A stretch of 12,742 bases of DNA from CBDULX01 sp965368175 (lineage in GTDB: Bacteria; Pseudomonadota; Gammaproteobacteria; SZUA-229): assembly GCA_965368175.1 (NCBI GenBank), contig CBDULX010000086.1, positions 1 through 12,742 on the forward strand. Direction: 5' to 3'. A program made the position numbers and the translations under genes. Shown here piece after piece: positions 6,916 through 12,742 of the stretch; position 1 is the first letter of the stretch; the number at the start of each line of letters is the position of its first letter. A model generated the notes under the pieces. It searched no databases. It had not been told where the DNA came from and worked only from the letters and a program-made list of their open reading frames with translations.

Positions 6916-9068
6916 GCGATATTCACCGTCACTTTGATCCTTTGCTTGAATGCCTGGTTATATTTGCGCGATTATTTAATCGGCCCGTTACCGTGGATGC
7001 ACTGATTTCGGGTTTGCCGATTGAGCCCGGTGCTGATGGCCCTGAGCTGTTCTCGATTCATAGTTCCAAAGGTCTGTTTTCTCGTGTTGCCAAACGAGCT
7101 GGCTTTGCTACCCGCTTAATAAAACGAGATCTTAATCACTTATCTGAATTGTTATTGCCCTGTATTTTAATTCTGAAAAATAGAAATGCCTGTGTGCTTG
7201 AAAGTATTGATCATGCTAACGGACGAGCACGGGTCATTTTTCCGGAAGTGGGAGAAGGCGAGGAATGGATTGAACTGGAAGAACTTAAAAATGAATATAT
7301 GGGATTTGCGTTTCTTCTGAAACGTGAATTCAGGCAGCGCAGTAAACCTCTGAGATTAATTCACGCTAAGGATAGCCACTGGTTCTGGGGTACTTTAGCA
7401 CGTTCCAAAGAAATATTTATGAGTGTGATACTGGCGTCGCTATTAATTAATCTATTCGTTATTGCAACACCCCTGTTTACCATGAATGTTTACGATCGTG
7501 TGGTGCCCAATGATGCAATCGAAACTCTGTGGGTGCTGGCAGTGGGTATTATGGTGGTGTTTGCCTTCGATGCACTGATGCGGTATATACGCACTTATCT
7601 ATTAGAAGTGGCAGGTAAGAAGAGTGACATTATTATGTCGTCAATACTGTTTGAACAGTCACTTAATTTGCGCATGGATCAATGGCCGAAAAGTGTCGGT
7701 GCTTTTGCTAATAACCTGAGGGATTTCGAAAGTATCCGGAATTTTTTTACGGCATCAACTATGGCCACTCTGGTGGATTTGCCGTTTGCGATAATATTCC
7801 TGATTCTTATCGCCTATATTGGTGGTCCGATGGTCATTATTCCCCTGATAACCATTTCTCTGTTATTGATTTTTAGTTATTTTTTGATCAAACCATTGCG
7901 TGAAAGTATCGAGGCAACATTCGAGGCATCGGCCAATAAACATTCTCATTTAATAGAAAGTTTGCATTCTATTCAGACAATAAAAACGCTGGGTGCATCC
8001 CATCATTCACAGTGGGTGTGGGAAGAATCATCGGGTGAGATAGCATCAAAATCTATGCGTGCCCGAATGTTATCCGGCTCGATTCTGGTGGTCACCAATT
8101 TGCTGGTACAGTTAAATACGGTTGGCCTCATTGTGTTTGGTATTTACCAGATCAGTGATCTGGAATTAACTCTGGGCGGTTTGATTGCGGTCGTCATGCT
8201 GTCATCTCGAGCAGTATCGCCAATGGGACAGATTGCTACTCTGATTACTAATTTTCAACAGACACGAACCGCTTATAATACGCTTGAAAACCTGATGCAG
8301 CTGCCGGTTGAACGTCCCGAAGACAAACAGTTTGTCCGAAGAACTTCATTTGAAGGTGCCATTGAATTCAAGAATGTTAATTTTACTTACCCTGAAGCAC
8401 AACGTGCTGCCTTGATGGATGTTTCCCTGAATATACGACCTAAAGAGCATGTAGGAATTATTGGCAAGGTAGGCTCTGGTAAGACCAGTTTAACCAAGTT
8501 AATTGTTGGACTATATCCACCGACAGAAGGCTCGATGTCGATCGATGGTATTGATATTAATCAGATTGATCCAGCGGACCTTCGTCACCATATCGGGTAT
8601 TTGTCACAGGATGTTGAGTTAATGCGGGGCACCATACGAGATAATCTTGTATTCAAGGATCCACAGGTGAACGATGAAGACTTGATTGAAGTAGCGGCTG
8701 TGTGCGGTGTTGATCAGTTTGTGAATAAACTGCCCATGGGCTTTGATACTCCAGTCGGTGAGCAGGGGGTCTGTTTATCCGGTGGTCAGAGACAATCCAT
8801 TGCACTAGGGCGGGCCCTGTTGCTGGATGAGCCTATATTAATCCTGGATGAGCCTACCAACAGTATGGACAACACCACAGAAGCGACTATTCGGAAACGT
8901 CTGTATGACTTCAGTCGAGATAAAACCCTGATTCTTGTCACCCACAAGGCACCCATGCTTGATCTGGTCGAGCGGCTGGTGGTAGTTGATGATGGTCGAA
9001 TTGTTATGGATGGTCCCAAGCAACAGGTGTTGGCGGCATTGCAGAAAGGTGGTAACAATGAACTCTGA
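6912..9068 (+). CDS. lapB: Type I secretion ABC exporter, LapB/LssB family, with inactive C39-like domain
   Basis: Inner-membrane ABC transporter that powers export of the giant adhesin. Residues about 1-140 form a C39-peptidase-like domain. It keeps a cysteine (LLECLV) without the usual CG context, and the position expected for the catalytic histidine reads NACVLE, so it probably binds substrate without cutting it; this fits an adhesin that keeps its N-terminus. The membrane domain, about 155-440, has six predicted helices, beginning with FMSVILASLLINLFVIATPL. The nucleotide-binding domain, about 475-718, has Walker A GKVGSGKT (518-525), signature LSGGQ (622-626) and Walker B ILILDE ending at D646-E647, followed by a switch histidine in LVTHKA. 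At 718 residues it has the usual family length. The start overlaps lapD by four bases (ATGA), and the end overlaps the HlyD gene by 11 bases. Confidence 0.95.
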   Translation: MSDIHRHFDPLLECLVIFARLFNRPVTVDALISGLPIEPGADGPELFSIHSSKGLFSRVAKRAGFATRLIKRDLNHLSELLLPCILILKNRNACVLESIDHANGRARVIFPEVGEGEEWIELEELKNEYMGFAFLLKREFRQRSKPLRLIHAKDSHWFWGTLARSKEIFMSVILASLLINLFVIATPLFTMNVYDRVVPNDAIETLWVLAVGIMVVFAFDALMRYIRTYLLEVAGKKSDIIMSSILFEQSLNLRMDQWPKSVGAFANNLRDFESIRNFFTASTMATLVDLPFAIIFLILIAYIGGPMVIIPLITISLLLIFSYFLIKPLRESIEATFEASANKHSHLIESLHSIQTIKTLGASHHSQWVWEESSGEIASKSMRARMLSGSILVVTNLLVQLNTVGLIVFGIYQISDLELTLGGLIAVVMLSSRAVSPMGQIATLITNFQQTRTAYNTLENLMQLPVERPEDKQFVRRTSFEGAIEFKNVNFTYPEAQRAALMDVSLNIRPKEHVGIIGKVGSGKTSLTKLIVGLYPPTEGSMSIDGIDINQIDPADLRHHIGYLSQDVELMRGTIRDNLVFKDPQVNDEDLIEVAAVCGVDQFVNKLPMGFDTPVGEQGVCLSGGQRQSIALGRALLLDEPILILDEPTNSMDNTTEATIRKRLYDFSRDKTLILVTHKAPMLDLVERLVVVDDGRIVMDGPKQQVLAALQKGGNNEL

Positions 9069-10407
9069 GAATCAACGCTCAAATCAGAATTCTCATAGCG
9101 ATAATGATCTGATCTATATGCAGAGTTTGTCTGCTGCGGTGGTGCAGCGTTCGCCCAGGTACCTGGTGATGGTGGTGGGTTTGATCACTGCATTCTTTTT
9201 TGCCGGCTTAATCTGGATGAGCTGGGCTGAAATTGATGTAGTGGTGCGAGGCAATGGCAAGGTCATACCTGCTCGTCAGGTTCAGCTTATTCAAAGCCTG
9301 GAAGGCGGCATAATTTCAGAGCTCCTGGTGCATGAAGGTGACCTGGTCGATGCCAATCAATCCCTGATCAAGATTAGTGATGTGGCCTTTTCAAGTTCCT
9401 ATGAAGAAAACCGGCTTACTTATTTTGAATTGCAAGCCAGGAGTGCACGGCTGAAAGCGGAAGCTTTTGGAACTGAATTTGTACGTGATGCGAATGCGGA
9501 TAAGGCATTAGTTAGATTACTGGATTCTGAGGAAAGTCTGTTCAGAAGTAATCAACAGCAATTAACTGAAACACTCAGTATTCTGGATGAGCAGGTTAGT
9601 CAGCAGGAGAGTGCACTGGAAGAAGCGCAATCTAAGGAGCGTCAGTTACAGAAATCGCTGAATCTAATGCGACAGGAATTGAAAATCAAAGAACCGCTGG
9701 TGCGCAGGCGTATCATTAGTGAAGTGGATTATTTGCAGTTACAGCAGCGTGAGGCCGAGCTGGAAGGGGATCTGGAAGGGGTGGGTATTTCTATTCCCCG
9801 TATTCGATCAACAGTTGAAGAAGGTCGACGTAAAATTGACCAGACCCGGCTGGAGTTCAGGAACAAGGCCAAGCACGAGCTGAATGAAGTGATGGCCGAA
9901 ATTTCACGAATTGCCGAGACACAAACCGCTTTACAGGACCGTGTCAGCCGAACCACTTTACGATCTCCCGTGAAAGGAGTGGTTAAAAGACTGTATGCCA
10001 ATACCATCGGTGGTGTGGTCTCTCCAGGTAGCGATATCCTTGAAATTGTCCCCCTGGGTGACTCCTTGCTTATCGAAGTCCAGATAAAACCTGCAGATAT
10101 AGCCTATATTAATATAGGACAGACAGTACGGCTAAAATTCACCGCCTATGATTTTGCTATACATGGCAGTGTGAAAGGTGAGGTGTCTTTTGTGAGTGCG
10201 GATACCATCACCGATGATGAAGGCAATAGTTACTATGTTGCCAGGGTCCACCCTGATAAACCGTATCTGGGGCATGAGTCAAGACCATTGCCGATTAAGG
10301 TGGGTATGGCAAGCGAGGCAGACATAATTACAGCCAAGAAAACTATTCTGGAATATCTCCTGAAACCAATCCACAGGGGTCTGGATAAGGCGCTGAGAGA
10401 GAACTGA
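9058..10407 (+). CDS. lapC: Type I secretion membrane-fusion protein, HlyD/LapC family
   Basis: Periplasmic adaptor that links the ABC exporter to the TolC channel. A short cytoplasmic N-terminus is followed by one membrane helix, about residues 35-56 (VMVVGLITAFFFAGLIWMSW). A half-lipoyl motif follows at about 60-110 (GNGKVIPARQVQLIQSLEGG), then a long helical coiled-coil hairpin at about 115-310, and the second lipoyl half and beta-barrel (LRSPVKGVVKRL, then VEVQIKP-like strands). ATG 9058 is chosen because AGAAAGG ends 8 bases upstream and the N-terminus is then compact. An in-frame ATG at 8986 would add 24 residues buried inside lapB. The product is 449 residues, typical of the family. 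The stop and the next start share one base (TGATG at 10405-10409). Confidence 0.94.
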   Translation: MNSENQRSNQNSHSDNDLIYMQSLSAAVVQRSPRYLVMVVGLITAFFFAGLIWMSWAEIDVVVRGNGKVIPARQVQLIQSLEGGIISELLVHEGDLVDANQSLIKISDVAFSSSYEENRLTYFELQARSARLKAEAFGTEFVRDANADKALVRLLDSEESLFRSNQQQLTETLSILDEQVSQQESALEEAQSKERQLQKSLNLMRQELKIKEPLVRRRIISEVDYLQLQQREAELEGDLEGVGISIPRIRSTVEEGRRKIDQTRLEFRNKAKHELNEVMAEISRIAETQTALQDRVSRTTLRSPVKGVVKRLYANTIGGVVSPGSDILEIVPLGDSLLIEVQIKPADIAYINIGQTVRLKFTAYDFAIHGSVKGEVSFVSADTITDDEGNSYYVARVHPDKPYLGHESRPLPIKVGMASEADIITAKKTILEYLLKPIHRGLDKALREN

Positions 10408-11036
10408 TGGCTCTGGTGGTATACACAAACTCCAGTTCATTTAAGCAGCATATTAGCAATGTGCTGAGTGAATCGGTTACTTTTGATTTTCGCTTAAGGC
10501 CAGTGTCGCCCGATGCAAATGTAATTTATCTGGTACATGCCTCGGCTTTTCCAGATGAGCTTATATCCTGGCTACAGGAGTCAGCTAACAGCGATGCCGT
10601 GATTGCAGTTGCGGCTGACCTGCCCGCAGTGAAACAGATGCTGGATTGTTCAAACTATGGGGTACGGGGATATAATAATGCCTATATGACAGCTGCCAAC
10701 TACGAACAGATGCTGCGCCTGTTACGCAATGGTCAGAGCTGGTACCCTCCACAATTACTGTCCCAGGCATTAGCGCTAGCCAGAGATGTCGTTAAGCGGC
10801 AGCTGGATGGTGATCCTCTTAAACCGCTAACACAAAGGGAACGTGAAATTGCCCTGGCCGTCGCCGATGGCAAGAGTAACAAGGTGGTGGCTAATCTGTA
10901 TGGTATCTCTGAACGTACTGTGAAAACCCATCTCACTCATATTTTTAAAAAACTCAAGATCAAAGACCGCGTTGCTCTGGTGATTTATATACAACAGACA
11001 GGTTCTTCTAAGAATGATTACTCCCTAATGGGCTGA
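10407..11036 (+). CDS. LuxR/NarL-type regulator with degenerate (pseudo-)receiver domain
   Basis: Probable DNA-binding transcription factor embedded in the secretion operon. The C-terminal GerE/LuxR helix-turn-helix is clear at about residues 141-198 (LTQREREIALAVADGKSNK; ISERTVKTHLTHIFKKL). Residues 1-125 have the size and strand pattern of a response-regulator receiver but lack its chemistry. Strand 1 ends in YTN instead of an acidic pair, the phospho-acceptor position in VIYLVHASAFPD is not aspartate (V43/H44), and the conserved lysine after YGVRGY is absent. Control by phosphorylation is therefore unlikely; ligand binding, protein partnering or constitutive dimerisation are possible. It is translationally coupled to lapC and ends 124 bases before the adhesin gene, so adhesin or operon control is a natural guess, without direct evidence. 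Product 209 residues. Confidence 0.88.
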   Translation: MALVVYTNSSSFKQHISNVLSESVTFDFRLRPVSPDANVIYLVHASAFPDELISWLQESANSDAVIAVAADLPAVKQMLDCSNYGVRGYNNAYMTAANYEQMLRLLRNGQSWYPPQLLSQALALARDVVKRQLDGDPLKPLTQREREIALAVADGKSNKVVANLYGISERTVKTHLTHIFKKLKIKDRVALVIYIQQTGSSKNDYSLMG

Positions 11037-11118
11037 AATATACCATTTATCTGTATTTTAACTCCTCATATCCCTTAATCCAGCCGTCTACGACCTTAGT
11101 ACGATAACAGTCTGAAAA

Positions 11119-11164
11119 CCATGACCTAAGCTTTGATGTAACGAGTAAAAGGTTAAGGTTATGG
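11119..11164 (+). promoter_or_regulatory. Possible hairpin enclosing the adhesin start codon
   Basis: CCATGACCT (11119-11127) can pair with AGGTTATGG (11156-11164), giving nine base pairs including one G-U, with a 28-base loop. The second arm contains the adhesin ATG (11161-11163), and the loop holds AAAAGG (11147-11152), the better-spaced ribosome binding site (8 bases). It could dampen initiation, but a match of this size can occur by chance. Confidence 0.25.
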
Positions 11165-12742
11165 CTACTAAAAACATTGGTTTTATCTCTGAAATTTCCG
11201 GTTCAGCCCAGGTTCGTACAGAAGAAGGGGTGATCAAAGTCGTGAATATTGGCGACGTGGTCCAGAATGGCGATGTTCTGATGACCGGGCTTAATTCACA
11301 GGTTGTAGTCACCTTTTATAGTGGACACAAGGTCCAGTTTGGTGCCAATTCAGTGACCTTGCTGGATGAAACAGTATCCTCTGAACAACTTGCTTATTCT
11401 GATCTACAGGTAGATCAACTGGACCAGGTAGCGGCCCTGCAGCAAGCCATTGAAGAGGGCATTGATCTCGCGGAGCTAGAAGCCCCAGCCGCCGGTAGAT
11501 CTGGCCAGCATAGTGGTGGCGATGCCGTAGATGCATTGCATCAAACCTCGTTGTATGAACGCGATGGCCGCGAGGGCAGTGTTGATACCCAGCCTACCCC
11601 CTTTGTAGTCGATAACGATTCTTTTGAGCAGGATGGCTTTGTAAATACTGAGGACGCACTGAGCTTTGGGGCTGGAACTGATACCTCAGGCACAACTACT
11701 CCTCCCGTTACTCCACCCCTGAACACAGCATACGTGGGTCTGACCGGTGATGCATCGGTAGTGGAAGGTGCTGCTGCAACATATACCGTTAGCATAGATC
11801 AGGTTCCAACCAGCGATGTAGTCGTTAATCTGGCTTATACCGGCATCGCATCCGGTTCGGATTACAGTGGTGTAACCAGCATTACTATTCCCGCAGGATC
11901 CAGTTCAGCTAATTTTAATGTCACCACCCTGGATGATGTGTTCGGCGAAGGTGCCGAGCAATTCACGATAACTATCAGTAATTTAACTGGTGGTGGTTTC
12001 GATGCTATTCAGGTGGATACTGGGTCTCCCAGCATTACCACAACCATCAATGATGAAACGGGTGTCGGTATTGACACAGTATTAGTCAGCCTGAGTGGCG
12101 ATACCCTGGTTACCGAAGGTGGTACGGCCAGTTATACACTGACTGTTGGAGAAGTTCCGGTATCTGATATCACTGTTAATTTTACCTATAGTGGTACAGC
12201 TACGGGTTCAGATTATAGTGGCGTTTCCACTGTTGTAATACCGGCAGGCAGCAATACTTTTAACTTTGATATCGCCACACTGAATGATGCTTTTGGTGAA
12301 GGTGCAGAACAATTTACGATTAGTATTGATAGTGTGAACGGCGGTGGTTTTGAAGCTATTGCTGCCGATGTGGCGGCTGCAAGTGTTACTACCAGTATTG
12401 ATGAAAGTGGATCCATTGATACCACAACCGTTTCACTCAGCGCATCAGCAAACATTGTTGAAGGCAGTACTATTCTTTACACAGCCACAGTAGATAATGT
12501 CGCTCAATCAGATGTTACGGTTGATCTGTCCAACGGGTCAAATATTACTATTGCTTCAGGTCAAACTTCTGGAAGTGTAAGTGTTGCTGCTCCTATAGAT
12601 GATGCTTACCTGGATGCGAGTAATGTTAGTGCGACAATTACCAATGCTGTTGGTGGAGGTTTTGAAAACCTGGCTATTGATGGTAGCGCGGCTGTGACCG
12701 CGGTAGCGGACACCAGCGACATCACCACCGTGACCTTAACTA
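11161..12742 (+). CDS. lapA: Giant LapA-like type I-secreted adhesin, 5' part (retention module plus Calx-beta and LapA-type repeats)
   Basis: Surface adhesin for biofilm formation, open through the window edge (527 codons visible, no stop). There is no Sec signal, as expected for a T1SS substrate with a C-terminal signal. Residues 1-112 match the LapA N-terminal retention module, including a helical LQQAIEEGIDLAELEA segment followed by PAAG (109-112), the LapG target; cutting would fall between A110 and A111. In Pseudomonas LapA the site is TAAG at nearly the same position. A Thr/Pro linker at about 176-188 leads to two Calx-beta-like domains (about 188-298 and 305-415; SDYSGV, IPAGS, GEGAEQFTI in both), offset by 117 residues. 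A shorter LapA-type Ig-like repeat follows from about 421 (ITIASGQTSGSVSV; GGGFENLAIDG). Start ATG 11161 has AAAAGG at 11147-11152. RTX motifs and the secretion signal would lie beyond the window. Confidence 0.92.
   Translation, partial: MATKNIGFISEISGSAQVRTEEGVIKVVNIGDVVQNGDVLMTGLNSQVVVTFYSGHKVQFGANSVTLLDETVSSEQLAYSDLQVDQLDQVAALQQAIEEGIDLAELEAPAAGRSGQHSGGDAVDALHQTSLYERDGREGSVDTQPTPFVVDNDSFEQDGFVNTEDALSFGAGTDTSGTTTPPVTPPLNTAYVGLTGDASVVEGAAATYTVSIDQVPTSDVVVNLAYTGIASGSDYSGVTSITIPAGSSSANFNVTTLDDVFGEGAEQFTITISNLTGGGFDAIQVDTGSPSITTTINDETGVGIDTVLVSLSGDTLVTEGGTASYTLTVGEVPVSDITVNFTYSGTATGSDYSGVSTVVIPAGSNTFNFDIATLNDAFGEGAEQFTISIDSVNGGGFEAIAADVAAASVTTSIDESGSIDTTTVSLSASANIVEGSTILYTATVDNVAQSDVTVDLSNGSNITIASGQTSGSVSVAAPIDDAYLDASNVSATITNAVGGGFENLAIDGSAAVTAVADTSDITTVTLT
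11728..12405 (+). repeat. Two diverged 351-bp tandem repeats encoding Calx-beta domains
   Basis: The encoded blocks share GSDYSGV, a valine/isoleucine-rich strand, IPAGS, FGEGAEQFTI and GGGF(D/E)AI at a constant 117-residue offset (for example S233 and S350, G277 and G394). The DNA copies have diverged, so this is an old duplication within the adhesin. The next GGGF (498-501) is only 104 residues further and belongs to a different repeat type. Confidence 0.75.

Noticed and set aside
8986..9057. Earlier in-frame ATG for the HlyD-type gene
   Set aside because: The added residues are encoded inside the conserved end of lapB, and ATG 9058 has a well-spaced ribosome binding site.
11309..12455. 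Several minus-strand open frames across the adhesin gene
   Set aside because: They are shadows of the repeat-rich plus-strand adhesin, which is open from 11161 to the window end with clear retention-module and Calx-beta sequence.
1..12742. Search for tRNA, rRNA, CRISPR arrays, insertion sequences, integrases or attachment sites
   Set aside because: None was seen. The only repeats are short inverted repeats in leaders and the diverged protein-domain repeats of the adhesin.

Overview
The window looks like a chromosomal segment of a free-living, probably aquatic or marine, gammaproteobacterium with moderate to low GC. The evidence is a Tat-exported AmiC/AmiB-type cell-wall amidase and a Lap-type, c-di-GMP-controlled biofilm adhesin system of the kind known from Pseudomonas (lap) and Shewanella (bpf/agg). 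I cannot name the species.

Layout. The first ~33 bases may be the tail of an upstream gene. An AT-rich stretch with a 15-bp palindrome then leads into an N-acetylmuramoyl-L-alanine amidase (156-1466: Tat signal, AMIN, Amidase_3, LysM). A 517-base AT-rich non-coding leader follows (1467-1983). After it comes a one-direction cluster: an outer-membrane TolC/LapE-type protein fused to an OmpA-like peptidoglycan-binding domain (1987-4170); LapG-type periplasmic cysteine protease (4316-4990); LapD-type degenerate GGDEF/EAL c-di-GMP receptor (4987-6915); LapB-type T1SS ABC exporter with an inactive C39-like domain (6912-9068); LapC/HlyD-type membrane-fusion protein (9058-10407); a LuxR-type regulator with a degenerate receiver domain (10407-11036); and the 5' end of a giant LapA-like adhesin (11161 to beyond the window end). 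From lapG to luxR every junction overlaps by 1 to 11 bases, so these five genes are almost certainly one transcript.

How they work together (inference from the Lap paradigm). LapB-LapC-TolC export the adhesin. Its N-terminal retention module stays plugged in the TolC pore and holds the adhesin on the cell surface. When c-di-GMP is high, LapD sequesters LapG through its periplasmic domain. When c-di-GMP falls, LapG is freed, cuts the retention module at a di-alanine site (PAAG, residues 109-112, present here) and the cell detaches.

Most unusual points. The TolC pore is fused through a thrombospondin-type-3-like calcium motif and an Ig/cadherin-like domain to an OmpA peptidoglycan anchor; Shewanella uses two separate genes for these functions. 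A LuxR protein without receiver phosphorylation residues is embedded in the operon. The adhesin switches from 117-residue Calx-beta repeats to a shorter LapA-type repeat just before the window ends. Individual parts are recognisable, so this is a variant of a known system, not a wholly new one.
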